64,000 nucleotides of DNA, from NCBI RefSeq assembly GCF_022581195.2, contig NC_061471.1:8742001-8806000 (forward strand). Reading direction: 5' to 3'. The stretch comes from Helicoverpa zea (lineage: Eukaryota; Arthropoda; Insecta; Lepidoptera; Noctuidae). The position numbers and the translations under genes were made by a program. Of this stretch, positions 36,001-48,537 are shown one piece after another (within the stretch, counting starts at the first letter, position 1; every line of letters starts with the position of its first letter). The notes under the pieces are model-generated. The model saw only the letters and a program-made list of their open reading frames with translations, searched no databases and was not told where the DNA came from.

Positions 36001-39000
36001 TGTGTTTGTTGTGTTTCTTTTTTAAATTAGTGGAGATCCAATATTATTTTTCCACACAAAATATTTACAAAGTTAAAATTAACCGATAACGCGAACATAA
36101 TCTAAATAGGCAAACTAGTTCGATCGTCATTGAAATAGTACAATTGACAGGAATCTATGACAATGCGTTGTCCCTGACCACTATAGAGGCGGTGGGCGGC
36201 GGAAGGGTTATCTGACGAATGGAAGTCCGTTCCAATACTGCGTATCGCGGCGCCAAACGATCAATATCGTTTTGTTTTATTATGTTATTTATTTGTGGTG
36301 TAAAATCGCGAAAAATATAGTTGTTAGTTACTTAACTTTAAGTCCTTTCTGCCAAAATCCATATACCCCGACCGTTCTTCGTTGCCAGTCACTACTAACA
36401 ACGCATTTATTATACCTCTTTTGAAAGAATCGAGCTGTCAAAAACCATTTCTCCTTTTTTTTCGAGATTCTGGATTATTTTCAGGAAATATTTTTGCATA
36501 TGTCTTTCATTTATAGCCTTGACTATATATTGTATTTTTTTTGAGCTTGTAATATGCACCAATACGAGTAACTATCGAACGAAAAAGAGGACGTTTTACA
36601 GGTGTCCCGATAAGGGCAGCGCCTTAAGATTACCTATTGTGTACAGAATTTCAGAAAGTTGAATGTATATCCTGTTAAACAATCTTTATTTTCAAAGTGT
36701 TTAGCTTCTTAAATAAATTATGATTATGTCCTGTCAAACTATTTTCCAATTCTCTTCCAACAATATAATTTGAATACGGAAGCTCTAACTCATGGACTCC
36801 AAATAAATCATTAGGGTTTGTCTGAAGACTAAAAAGTAAAGTGTTACAAGGATGAAACGGACGAGAAAGGATCTTTTTATGTCACCCTCGGTTTCTGAGA
36901 AGGAAGTGCTACCACATCCCTTTGAGAGCATTCAATTAACCGTGAATAGATTCATAATGCACGCTCTTTTTGGTAAAAAATAGATTACCCTCTTGACGTT
37001 TGGGTAAAAAAGTTTATAAGGAGTTTGTTATGTCCTTTTTTAGATCTCTTTGGAAAGTTATTCTGCTGTCTATGAAAGCGAAAGTTGTTTTTTTTTTTAA
37101 TAAAAAACTGTTTAACCATTTAGTAATCTGTGGTTTGACGGCAGACCAGACCTGTTGGTCATAACATTGTAGACTCTATGGCGTCTAAAATATATGCGTC
37201 TATACGACGACGACTATATGCGTCCTAATCCTAAAGTATAAGATAAGAGAATTTACCTGTTTTACTTGAACAACTAAACTAAATAGTTCTAACATCAAAG
37301 TCTTAGTAAACCGACAATAATATTTGCTTCTAACAAACCGTGGCTAATAGCTTTCCGTTGTTTCTGGGCTAATTACCGAGTAATTGACTAATTAATATTA
37401 TTAGTTTTACATGCGTTAGTATTGCGATATTGGTTCATTGTTCGTTCCTTTCCGTTCGTAGTTCAAAAAGATGGCTCTTAATTTTTTTTGAATGGGGAAA
37501 AAATATGAATTTGACTCCATTTTACTTTTGAACGTATTTTGAAGTTATTAGCTTTATTTAAACAGCGATTTCCTAATAAAGTATATCGTGCAAAAAATAC
37601 TGCCACCATACTTACTTCTTTCTAAGTTTGAAGAATTTGGTTGCTGACTACAGAGAAGATTTGTCTATTGCTTCCTAACATCATAAAGATTCCCCTATTA
37701 CCTACATATGGCCGTTCTATCGTTAAATAAAAGTAATGTAAATAACACAGATTCCTAGATAACATACCAAAGCGTTTTCAATATCAATTATACTTAATTA
37801 CAACGCCTTTATTTTTTGTGAGTGTCGAATTTATTTTGGTCCTCAAGTCCGAAGCAACAGGATCCGACGGGATGGATTAAAAATAAAACTTAGTTTTTTT
37901 ATTTTATTTCATCCTTTTTAACATTTGATCCTAAGTAGTGGTTGCCAGGGAGCTTCGATTTGTATCTCAATGTGAATGCGTTTTATAATTTACCGTGAAG
38001 ATGTTAGATAGCAATGTCTTTAGACATTTGAGAAACCATTTTGAAGTCCGTTTTCAGTTAATTTGATTATTATTTAACAATATTAGTAAAATTGGGAATG
38101 GTTATTATTGTGATCCGTGTTTTTATTTTCGCGATATTTCAAGCCCGTGAAACGAAAATACCATAAAGATTGCTAAACGCCTTTGATACCTGGAAATTCG
38201 CACTATCAGACGTAAGGTTTTTTACAGTATTGAAAATAAGTTTAGTTAAGACTCACTCAAGGAGGGATAGATCCTTATAGCAAGTCAAAACTTTGACACT
38301 GAGGCTTGTTAGGTGATTAAACCTGCAGCTCACTCGATAAGAAGACGTGACCATTCTGCCATATTACAAAAAACCTGTAACAAAACATACAAGTTGTCGA
38401 GGTCAAAATAAATCCAAACAAAGTCGTTTATATTCTTTTGGTAATACTAACATCTCCGCTGCTTGTAAACCCAGTGTAACATGCGTGTAAAGATCTCTCT
38501 CGCGATACTACGCCATACAAGGGTTGCATGATAGTGAGGTGAGCGTGTGTGCTCGCGGTCCCCGATACTACTCTAAGATTACGAGGGCTGACACTATATT
38601 ATAACTTCTTCTGTGTTCTGCTATCCTGGTACTTCAGGTGACGTAATAGTTTCTTTGCATATATTATCTTCATATTATTTTCAAGGTCGTAAGGATAGTT
38701 TTGGTTGGGGAGAGATATCGATCGGAACTTTATCCTACTCGTTTATGGTGTCTCACATTCGTGTTCAAGTTATCTATGTGTTAAATATAGACAGTGAATC
38801 TGATAATGAATTCATTTAATTTAAGTTGTATCATGGTTTATGTACACTTGATAAATTAGGTACAACGGTACAAAAATCTACTGAATATGTAATTAATTAT
38901 TTTTTTTTAATTGATCTCAGCCTTTTTTTCTCATTCTCTGTCATCGCTTGGGCCTTCATAATCTGATTAAAAAACACTTAAGTAGTTGAAAAAAGTCGCA

Positions 39001-39177
39001 TACTGTGGCTTTATAAAACCAATTTGTTCTATAAAAGTCTTGCAAAACCCATCTTGTAAAATTACGAGCCACCCATTAGGTAATTTGTGGTTTACCGTAA
39101 CATGCTTATGTTAATTTCTTCTGCATTTACAAAGTATACATCCCAGTAACAAGAAACCATAGTAGGTACATGTAATA
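36001..39177. other. Intronic sequence, no gene seen
   Basis: AT-rich with T-runs (for example at 37090-37101). The 68-residue frame at 38613-38819 has no recognised motif. Confidence 0.4.
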
Positions 39178-39195
39178 ACACACACACACACACAC
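39178..39195. repeat. (CA)n microsatellite
   Basis: About nine CA units in a row, 60 bases before the fold-back element. Confidence 0.9.
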
Positions 39196-39254
39196 ATGTG
39201 ATAAGGTTTATGTAGTAAAAGTAACAGATGAACAAGTTATGTACTATTATTATA

Positions 39255-39446
39255 CTCTATCCACGGAAGCAAGAGCTAAAAGGAACTTTTTCAAGATGGC
39301 GGTATAACCCGACCTATGACAAAATCACAGATACTGCGAACATTTTACACAAAAATGTGACGTTTTGTCATCGGTCGGGTTATACCGCCATCTTGAAAAA
39401 GTGTCATTCTTTGTTTACCTTTTAGCTCTTGCTTCCGTGGATAGAG
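39255..39446. mobile_element. 192-bp fold-back MITE with paired YY1/Pho-like motifs
   Basis: The outer arms 39255-39283 (starts CTCTATCCACGGAAGCAAGA) and 39418-39446 are perfectly complementary over 29 bases. The inner arms 39287-39314 and 39373-39400 are perfectly complementary over 28 bases. The only asymmetry is an indel between the two blocks (3 bases left, 17 bases right), and the central loop is about 58 bases. Each inner arm contains AAGATGGCGG (39293-39302; complement at 39385-39394), the core recognised by YY1 and its fly relative Pho. No target duplication is obvious. The 65-residue frame across it is an accident of the palindrome. Confidence 0.8.
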
Positions 39447-39746
39447 CTAAGTGCCATTTTGGTAACTGACCTATAAATTAATTGAGAAACTACGCTACAT
39501 TTGTAGGACAAATATGGCACATTTTATGACTTTTTTACTATACTACGCTTTGACTGTAATCTGTTTTGATCTTAATTAAGAGTCCTATACAATTTACACA
39601 TTGTTCTTTTAAGAACTGGGTCACTTTACCCATGACAAAGAAATCCTATATTGAGACAAAACACAGAGATTCTTTATAAGGCTAGATTCGGCTAGTATAG
39701 TTGGGCTTTATTTTTTTTAGTGCAATTTTTTTCTAGTTATTAGGTA
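39447..39746. other. Intronic spacer, nothing seen
   Basis: AT-rich sequence between the fold-back element and the Helitron, with no frame or repeat. Confidence 0.5.
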
Positions 39747-39945
39747 CTAGCTTCTGTCAGCGGTTTCACCCGCATCCCGTAGGAACCACGGCACGAACCC
39801 GGATAAAAAGTAGCCTATAGCCTTCCTCGATAAATGGGCTATCTAACACTGAAAGAATTTTTCAAATCGGTCCAGTAGTTCTTGAGATTAGCGAGTTCAA
39901 ACAAACAAACAAACAAACTCTTCAGCTTTATAATATTAGTATAGA
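39747..39945 (-). mobile_element. Non-autonomous Helitron, 199 bp
   Basis: On the minus strand it starts TC (39944-39945) after A and ends CTAG (39747-39750) before T. It shares all internal blocks with the plus-strand copy at 28940-29137, including the CAAA/TTTG run (here four units) and CTATAGCCTTCCTCGATAAA. Close similarity between the two suggests a recent common source. Confidence 0.85.
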
Positions 39946-42572
39946 TGATGCCGCTGATTACCAAAAACATACCAACATATGTAGATAGGAACTTGTACCC
40001 AAATTGAGCCCTGTACCTAATACTTATATACAGAAAAGCTTTGGGACTTGAAAAACAAAAACGTCCCGTACGAAATGTACGTACGTTGTACTTGTAACCT
40101 GTATGTAACGTGTAAACCTGTAATTTTATGCTTTATGAGACAGTCTGCGGACGTTAGCAACGGATGGTTAGCCATTAAGTGTTGTCGATTTCGGATCAAA
40201 GCTCTCACATGCTTGATTAACTATATAGGTATAATTATTATACGAGATGCAAATTGCCGGAAAATGAAACGAAAAATAAGCATTTAAATAAACCTATGCT
40301 TATTTATTTTTTTAAGATCTAATTGTTTCTAAATTATTTCAAAGTTCCTCCCATTCTTTGTTAATACAAAACTTATTTTCTAGGATGGTATTAGTTTCAA
40401 GTTTTTCAAGCATAAAGATATCAAATGGGACCGTGTAGGATAGATATGTCATTAGTGCCCATGTCGGTGCTAATAAAGGCGATGTTCCATTATTAAGCCG
40501 GTGGGCGTTACCAGGAGAGCATTATCACGCAGCACGTCTCGTTACTTTCGTCATTATAGGCTCGCTTACGTACATAGTCGGAGACCTGAAACTAGGATTT
40601 AGTTTTTTAGGTTAGGTACTGAAGTTTCATCATTATAAGTACCAGAATTGAACAGAGTTTTACAAAATTTTACATAGGTACCTATATGCAGGCATTAAAA
40701 AGATTCAGGTAGTATTTGCGGATAGATAAAAAATATGACTTCCATTAAAACTAAAACTTCAGTGCGTAAAAATATCTATATAATTCTGGGTAAATCTTGC
40801 TAGCTTTATATACCAGTGTGCTATCTCCCCGTGTAAATAACTTTTACTAGTAGGTCTGTACCAACTTTTACAATACCAACTTTTATAAAACCTTATATTT
40901 TTACTTGTAAGCAATTTCTACAACAATTTAAACTTGTAAAGCAATATAAATAAATAAAAACACGGTGATCTCCGTCTCCTAGCCTACAAGGACCAGTTAA
41001 TAACAAGGCGTGTCCCGCCGCCTGGCGTAATTACCTCTTTATTGCTGAAATATTGTGGCCAGCCCTCAAGGCCAAGGCCCTTTAGGGTTACTGCACTCCT
41101 GGTAACACGAGCATGGAAACAGTCTTACATAATCGACATGCAAAATATCAGTTTGATACAAGTTTTACTGGTAACTAACTGTTGAAGATAAACGAAAATT
41201 AAGCTTAATGAGCTTAATGATTCAGATCGACATTTGGCTCGCAGCGGGAAACTTTTATAATACCTAGTCTTTAAATTATGTCAGTTTTTTTTAATTCATA
41301 TAAATAAGGCAATTTTACAGACTCCAAAAACTTTTATCTTTACAGTCTACTTATTGATGATAGTAAAAGTAGAATGTAAGTAACTTATAATGACGATATT
41401 TCTGAAATAATTTGTCAACTCCTGTTTTAAGTTGTATATATAAGTTTATTTTTAATTTTTAAAATTAATGTAAATATTATGTAAATATTTGAATAAAACA
41501 TCTTTTAGTACCTGGAGATAATCTAGAGAAAATACATATTTGTCAACTCCTCAAAATTACAACTTTACAGAAATGTCAGCGCACCAAAATCTAGCTGAAA
41601 ACTAAACCCAAATCACAATATCGATATTGCCTTTAAACTTTCTTCTATCCTTCACCGAAACATCGCATCCAATTCGATAATATTAAACCTGTTCAGCTTT
41701 GTAAACACAAAGCCTGTCTATCGCGTGCCGTGGTCGCGTGCCAAATAAACGATACTCCGACACGCCGGTCGCCAGGTAACCAGAACGCATGCGTTGTCAC
41801 GGCCACCAATACAACATGACCCACGCACCCTTCTCAACTAACTCAATTTCCAAATATCCAACGGTCCCTAGTGCAATGGGAGGGTTCTTTCTAAATTGGT
41901 TTACGGAACAGGTAGAAGGCAGGTAGGACGCATGCGCTCAGGTGAGGTAGCTAGCAACCTCCTGTAATGTCTTGCTATCCTGGTACGTGGCTGGCATCTT
42001 GCCACAGGTAAGATCCCAAGGAACAGGTGATAGGGCTCTCACATGGACCCCGGTGATGACCCTACGTGTGAATCAAACACCTGTGGACATGATTTGTAAA
42101 ATTCTTGATAACACTAAGGTACTTTACGGAATCAAGCGATTTTGAACTTTAGACTAAGGGAATACGGTTCATCAAAAGAGTCAGCTGCTTCTTTAGCGAC
42201 AAGTACCTAAAAAAATGTAAAAAAAAAATCTATGGGACAAAAGTAACTTCCTTTGATTAAGAATGCAGCGCCTAAGATCATATGCATTTCATTCATTTGA
42301 AAATCTTAGGTTAACATTATAACGTTCGTAGCGTTCGTAGCAAAGGAATCATTTCTCAGATTCGATACGTCTGTCTTACGCGCGTTCCGAGTGACGCGAC
42401 GTCAAAATAAATTGATTTATCGGCTCATTCGGACGTTAGCATTGAACTTCTTGATAAATAAGTACATCACGACATTAATTACAGCCCAGCAAAGTGAATT
42501 ATTGCATCCGATCCTTAAGAATGTCGCGTAAAGAAACCTTTATTTGGTCCTTAATTCCGAATCCCCATAATC
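39946..42572. other. Intronic sequence, no gene seen
   Basis: AT-rich. Overlapping frames at 40017-40287 lack motifs. 41735-41960 is moderately GC-rich with two ACGCATGCG words, without open frames. Confidence 0.4.
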
Positions 42573-42640
42573 ATTTATTATTTATTTATTTATTTATCAA
42601 AAACACAGCTAATTTAATCTTCACAGGCACTTAGCCTAAT
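42573..42640 (-). mobile_element. Probable LINE 3' tail with ATTT/TTTA repeat
   Basis: An ATTT-type repeat (42573-42597) followed by CACAGCTAATTTAATCTTC looks, on the minus strand, like a 3' untranslated end running into a TAAA-repeat tail, as in several insect LINEs. No coding part is recognisable upstream on that strand, and the inner boundary is unknown. Confidence 0.35.
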
Positions 42641-43268
42641 ACGACAAAATTAGTTACATTATCTAAATTTCAAATTTACATTATACATACGAAAACTAAA
42701 CATAATATCACAAAAATAATACCACTACTAAAATTTTAAATACTAACAATACTATAGGTGGCTCTTGTGAACTCATTCAGCGAACAAGTAAACAAATCGA
42801 CCCTACTCGACACTGCGTTGAGCGAATGCGCGTTGAATCCAATATGTATGCGTATAATACTTGTAAAAGGCTGTAATCAAATCAAGATGGATTTATTAAG
42901 ATGTAGAGGTAATGTCTCTATAATAACAATATTAGCATAAAGGTTTGAAGTTGCCAGTCACTGCACTAACGACAGGCTTGGGACATGGTGTAGGACGGAG
43001 CGATTTATTTAATCCCTTTAGCGAATCAGCAATGTTTTAACTACGAACTTTTTAACTAAGGAAACAAAGAACATAAGATTGCCGAAAATATTTTCAAGGA
43101 ACCCATAAGTAGCAAGAATATACTTTTTTCAATTAGGTACAACAAAAATCTATAGCTTAGAAATCGAAAACTAAATCAAAATGGATCCTTGAAATTTTAA
43201 TCCCATATATCTACTATATGAAACCCACCCAAACCGAATAAGACTAACACTCACCAAAAATCTATCTA
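42641..43268. other. Intronic sequence, no gene seen
   Basis: AT-rich; the 60-residue frame at 42758-42940 has no motif. Confidence 0.4.
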
Positions 43269-43640
43269 CTATGTACTAACCCTTAGCGTTTCGCAGTTGT
43301 TTTTAGGGGGCTCAGGAACCACACACGGGGCTTTCGAGACCTCCCGAGTAGTAGGACGTGCCTCCCAACAGTTAACTAATGATGTCGGCAAAAAATGCCC
43401 TGATTCAATGGTAAGGGCATTCGGGGTACCTATTATTTTTATGGGCATTTTATTAAAGGTGAGTTCCATGTTACGTGGTACAATGTTTTGGTTTACTATT
43501 TGTAATGACGAGGTTCTTGTAACCCTTTGACGACCTTCTTTAGGTAAAAATACGAGAGTCACGGGTAGAAAATTAAATGTGATCTGACCTAAATATTGTG
43601 TAAGATAAATATATAAAACATCTAAAAACATATAAAACAT
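43269..43640 (-). other. Unidentified 123-codon open frame
   Basis: An open frame with normal amino-acid composition in its C-terminal two thirds (for example MPIKIIGTPNALTIESGHFL and CVVPEPPKNN). The opposite strand is also open over 43297-43530. The segment is less AT-rich than its surroundings and ends in AT-rich DNA, so it may be a decayed piece of a mobile-element gene. I do not recognise a family and see no splice sites that would make it a host exon. Confidence 0.25.
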
Positions 43641-44490
43641 CTAAAAGAAAAGTAATATACCTAATAGTATGTAGACACTTTTCGCTATGAGAATCCTGCT
43701 GTATTTAAACGTAACCGTTTTGCAAATTAAGACCGGCGCCATCATTGTTTCGTCCAAAAATGCGTGATCTAAGAGCGTGAAGATTTCACAATAAGTTAAT
43801 CCAATATAATTCATTGCTATGTCGCCGAACAATAAGCTATTGACCTCATAAAAGAAACAAAGAAGTTCAAGTTCCTGATATCTGGATCCCGATCCCGGGT
43901 TCGATGCCCGACTCAGTCAACTATAACGGCGCGGTACTAATTGATTAGAGCCATCAAATTTGTCTAGACTTGTCCGCCCGTGACCTATCTAGGTCCGCTT
44001 TAAATGAGATATCATTAGGGTTCGTTGAAACGCTAATAGGATTGCTTGAGTTCCTAAGAAAATAAAGAACACTGCAATAAAAAGTAGTGCACTCTACATT
44101 TCGTCGAATTAGAGCTGCTATTTTGGATAATAATCAATTTCTACATTTGTTCGTTCAAAGCATAAGTCGTTACCTAGGCAATGAAAACATGCAGTCTCTA
44201 AAGCCTTTAGGAAGGCAACTCTTTCTGTGGTCCCAAGAAACTGTAGAATCTGGACAAACTGTCAGCTTTCATGTCATTCAAAAACAAAAAAAAAACTGCT
44301 AACATAAATACTAGCTTGCAAACATACGTTATTCAGTAGTTTCAATCATGTCGATACATTCATACACGTTTTACATTGATCAGAAATTCTAATCAAAGAT
44401 ATTCGCAATTCAACGAAGCAGACACGAAACGTAAATAAATCATATTCAGTTGATATTTTTTACTCTAATTGATGTAAACTGTCGTCGTAA
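43641..44490. other. Intronic sequence, no gene seen
   Basis: AT-rich. A lone tRNA T-arm-like CCGGGTTCGATGCCCG lies at about 43895-43910 without the rest of a tRNA. The 71-residue frame at 44087-44302 has no motif. Confidence 0.4.
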
Positions 44491-44863
44491 AGTCGTGGTG
44501 GCCCAGGGGGTAAAGAACCACCCCTTCAAGTATGAGTGTGAGTACCATTCCAGGTCAGACAAATACCAATGCAACTTTTCTCATGTTTGTATGTACTTTC
44601 TAAGGATATTTTGGACACGATACTTAAACTGTAGGTCAATGAACATCTTTGACAGTCGTTACGGGTGGTCATAAGCCAGTAAGTCTGAAAACCAGTCTTA
44701 CCTAGGGTATTGGTTGCCCGGGTTCCAGTTTAGTTCCGGCCTAACCGGGTTGAAGAGGTCAGATAAGCAGTCGCTCCTTGTAAAACACTGGTACTCAGCT
44801 GCATCCGGTTAGGCTGGAAGTCGACCCCAACACTATTGGTAAGAGGCTAGGCAGATGATGACA
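44491..44863 (+). mobile_element. tRNA-like SINE, ~373 bp
   Basis: The head AGTCGTGGTGGCCCAGG with TGGCCCAGGGGG is A-box-like, and CCATTCCAGGTCAGAC about 50 bases on is B-box-like. The body shares CCAATGCAACTTTTCT, TTTGTATGTACTTTCTA, GTCAGATAAGCAGTCGCTCC and CTGGAAGTCGACCCCAACA with the inverted copy at 59168-59559. It ends GGCAGATGATGA, a simple-repeat tail of the kind seen in lepidopteran SINEs. A weak AAAGT repeat at both edges could be the target duplication. No protein is encoded. Confidence 0.75.
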
Positions 44864-46195
44864 AAGTTTTCATGAAATAATTTAAACTTTGTCGGCTGAA
44901 TTCTCACAGTAATCATGAAATTGATTAAGTAATTATATTTTTGCGAAAAGACGCCATGAAGCCGCGGGAACGCCTCCCAATCTCGCTGTTACTAAGTTTT
45001 CTATTAAATTGTCTACTTTATCTTTCCTAGTTCATAGAGTAAATTACAGTGCTGTGTTACCAAGGCACGAGTTGTAATTTGATGAAAACTTATGTCGCTT
45101 CCTATTTTTTTTCTGTAAATTGTCTTGTTCGCAGTTTCGGTTTATTGTTTGTTAAACTGGGAATTATGCCTCAATACTTTAGCTATCTATCGTTCGACCA
45201 CAGATATGTGGTATCTACATAACTATTTATCTCAATGTAGAACTGTTGAATCGAATTAGATGAGAATGAGCTATTAATTTTACATCACCGCCATGACATA
45301 AGGAGCTAATGAAAACTGATTACATTTTTCTATTGCAAATTAACTTAAATTATGACTGTGACTAAGAAGTATACAAATCAGCAGGTATTGAAAACTTCTG
45401 CCGCAAAAAGCAAAATAATATGGAATCATAAATTGCACTTATGATATGCAAACACACATCGTTTGCACTAACTTCATAATGAAATTCAAGCTGCTATTTA
45501 CACTTTGACTCACGGTACGAGCAGTCAAATTAATATTTTTCCAAAACAAGGCCTTGTTTACTCTTACATCATTATACGTCGGGTTCTCATCAAACGAGTG
45601 TTTGTTCTCACTGATAAAATTTATTACTTCGCTCCACACATGGATGCGTTCCATTACTCAGAAACTTTAAACGTTGATATTCTCCTTGCTTACAAAACGA
45701 GCAATGTATTGTGAGCTTTATTTTGTGTATCTGCCGGCAGTGTATACAGAAATTTAGATCTAAACAGATAGGTCGTGGGAGGCGGTGTTTGAAAGAAAGT
45801 GGGAGCAATTTGTGGACAATTAGATCTTGTCTAACAAATGCCGGGTTCATTAGCAAGATTTAGGACTCCAGTGACGTGGATCCAGAAAGACATTTTTAGT
45901 ATTGGACTCACGTGCTGGTAATAGCGCCAATTTATCCTCCATATTGGTTGTAACGAGGACTTAGGTTATATATGGTCCTGGAGTGTCAAAATTGAATGAG
46001 TGCCAAATCATTGACGTGACTCCATCAAGTTTATTGGATGATTGGATTATTTGTATTGTTAGTTATCGCTGTTTTGACAGTTCCAATTGTTTGTGTACCT
46101 ACTAGTTGGGTTAACGAGCTTTACTAGGAAAAAGTTGCATTAGTCATACATTGACCTATTATTTATATGGTGATTCACGAATCACACAGCTGCAA
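44864..46195. other. Intronic sequence, no gene seen
   Basis: AT-rich. The mutually overlapping frames at 45439-45856 on both strands have no recognisable motif. Confidence 0.4.
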
Positions 46196-46249
46196 GCCTA
46201 TTTCATATAGGGGTTTTGCTTAAGAAAACCATTTCCATATGAAATAGGC
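46196..46249. repeat. 54-bp hairpin
   Basis: GCCTATTTCATAT (46196-46208) pairs with ATATGAAATAGGC (46237-46249). GGTTTT and AAAACC continue the stem after a small internal loop, closing on CTTAAG. The size resembles a small hairpin RNA or a miniature palindrome; nothing indicates transcription other than its place in an intron. Confidence 0.7.
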
Positions 46250-47229
46250 ACAGTTGAGTTGGACCACTTTTAATAAGTAAAATGATGATAGTTTTTTTAA
46301 GATAACTCCAGCATTCTGCCTGTATAGATATCAGATATATTCTATAGAGATTGTATAGAGATACTTACGTATCCAAATATCACATCATATTCTTTGTATA
46401 CGCAGTAGTACCCCAAATATACCAAAAAATAAAGCGACATTCGACGAATCCTAGTAACTCAAGAACCAGGGCAGCATAAGTCCAAAGATCACCATTCCAC
46501 GTCAATTAGCACGCAATCTAGAACCATAAAAGTAATAACAGTCACCAAAATAGTCAACCTATTTTCGTGGTTGACTATACAATAGCGGTTACGACTCATA
46601 AATCAATTTGTTAGTGTTTTCAGGCTAAGCTCAAGAGACCTAATTCCCATGCGGAATTAATAATGGAACCTAAATTGCAATTTAGATGTTCTGCGTGTGT
46701 GTCATAGACTCATAGACATTTGGTAGCATCTGGTATGATCTTGTATTAATAATTCATCTGTTAGAATATCGTTGGGTGGTCTAAACGACATTTTACATAA
46801 ATGTACGTATGGAGATAAAACATTTTACATCGCTATATCTCAAGTTTTTTTTGGGATTAAGGCACGCGCGTTGCATGTAATGATAAAATTACCACGTCCT
46901 TTAAATCGTTATGCCCGGGGGGTGCATTTATCGGTTAAATATGTTGGTCCTATAATATATTTTATAAAATTATAGTGACGGGACCTTCGGTACTTTGACC
47001 AAATTGATATTTTAGACCTAAATAGGTTTACCTCTAATTAAGTTTTTGATTGATAGCATGTAATGACTAGTTCTCATCAATCATCAGACTAGTTTAGGGT
47101 CTAACTAGTTGGGCAGTTTCATTAATAACTCAATTAGGGTGCTGGTATATTAGCAGTAGCCTTTCGCTTTCGGATAGATTAGATTTTGGATTAGGCAATA
47201 CTTAATATCGTTTATATTTTTTTGGCTCC
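46250..47229. other. Intronic sequence, no gene seen
   Basis: AT-rich; the 67-residue frame at 46772-46975 is not convincing. Confidence 0.4.
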
Positions 47230-47400
47230 CTTCCGCTCGCAGTTTCACCTGCATCCCAAGATAACTGCTTCGTCAAAAACTATCATATATCCTTATCCCT
47301 TGTCTAAGCTACCTCCTTTAATTTTCAGCTTAAATGGTTCAGTCATTCTTGTGTTATAAGTAGTGTAACTGACACGACTTTCTTGTCTATATAAAGATTA
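47230..47400 (-). mobile_element. Degenerate Helitron-like remnant
   Basis: CTCGCAGTTTCACCTGCATCCC resembles the 3' block of the minus-strand Helitrons. Further on TTTTCAGCTTAAATGGTTCAG and a terminal CTATATAAAGATT keep the order of the family. Typical ends are lost. Confidence 0.45.
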
Positions 47401-48426
47401 AATTATAATTTTAATTAGGTGGGTGGATACTAATTGACAGTCATTTTAAACACAAAAAATACATAAATGTAATGCTACAGAATGCAAAAACAAAATCACC
47501 CACATACATACATCAGTCTGCATTGCTGCATCGTGACAGATGCTCCGTTATTCGATGCAGTTACGATGTATGTAAAATATCTATTGGTTATTTTACTTAC
47601 AACTTATGTAGGTATACCTTTCGACGTACTGGTACCACCTACATTGAAAATTGTACGCATCTATTCCACGGTTACACTTCAAAGCAAAAAACTTGAGTTA
47701 GTCTCAAATTCGACACAAATCAAAATATTGAGTAGGTACGTGGTGATGAAAATGCGACTGAAAACTGGAAATTATGGCTAGACTTTTCAAGTTTCGGGTT
47801 AGGTAAAGTTTGAGATTAATTCTGTTCAAAATATTTTGTAAGCAACCCATTTTCATTGCCTTGCAGTGTAGCTGTTACAACACAATGAACTCTGATGAAG
47901 TTTTCGATATCGCTTACAATACTCAATTATCTTTCAGGCGTGCGTGTGAGCTAGGTAGTGCTCATCAAAAGGGCTCATAGTTCTTGCCATGTATGAACCC
48001 CTAGTACCTATCTTTGGATCTGAAAATTCCTCGTTAATTAATTTATTAATGAAGACTGTCGGAAATTGATGAGATAGTTAAATATTTTGTACTTTTATGT
48101 TATCATTTGGATTGGTAAAAACAATAAATATCCAAAGCCAGAGATTTTCTTACCAACTACTTAGATGACTATCGTTTGTATCTCATAATTATAAGTAATA
48201 AAATTCAAACTTAGCTAATTTTCACGACACCAATAAATCATCGATACAAATATGTATAGTCAATATAAATACGAGCAGCTCTAAATTAATAAAACATTTT
48301 AGTTCCATCTCCCACATAATCCACGCCCGACTTTCACGAACTACTGTTGCCAAGGGTACCTACAGCTTTCGGCAAATAACTTTGCCACTCAACAGTTGGT
48401 AACTAGTGACTGCGCAATTTTCGAAA
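47401..48426. other. Intronic sequence, no gene seen
   Basis: AT-rich; the overlapping frames at 47472-47781 have no motif. Confidence 0.4.
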
Positions 48427-48457
48427 TGTATGCACAAGGGCATAGCTTGTGCATACA
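48427..48457. repeat. Perfect 12-bp stem hairpin
   Basis: TGTATGCACAAG (48427-48438), 7-base loop, CTTGTGCATACA (48446-48457). Isolated, with no recognisable element around it. Confidence 0.8.
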
Positions 48458-48537
48458 CAGGATAAACTGTCTTCGTATATTTTGGCTTTCTTGAACTCAC
48501 TAGCAGCCATTTTCGGCCTATTTGATGAGAAATATAA

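Noticed and set aside
39228..39425. 65-codon frame across the fold-back element
   Set aside because: Generated by reading through both arms of a palindrome.
43895..43910. tRNA T-arm/B-box-like sequence CCGGGTTCGATGCCCG
   Set aside because: No A box at the right distance upstream and no acceptor or anticodon stems can be drawn. At most it is a trace of a tRNA-derived SINE.
45439..45856. Three overlapping frames on both strands
   Set aside because: No motif; typical chance frames.
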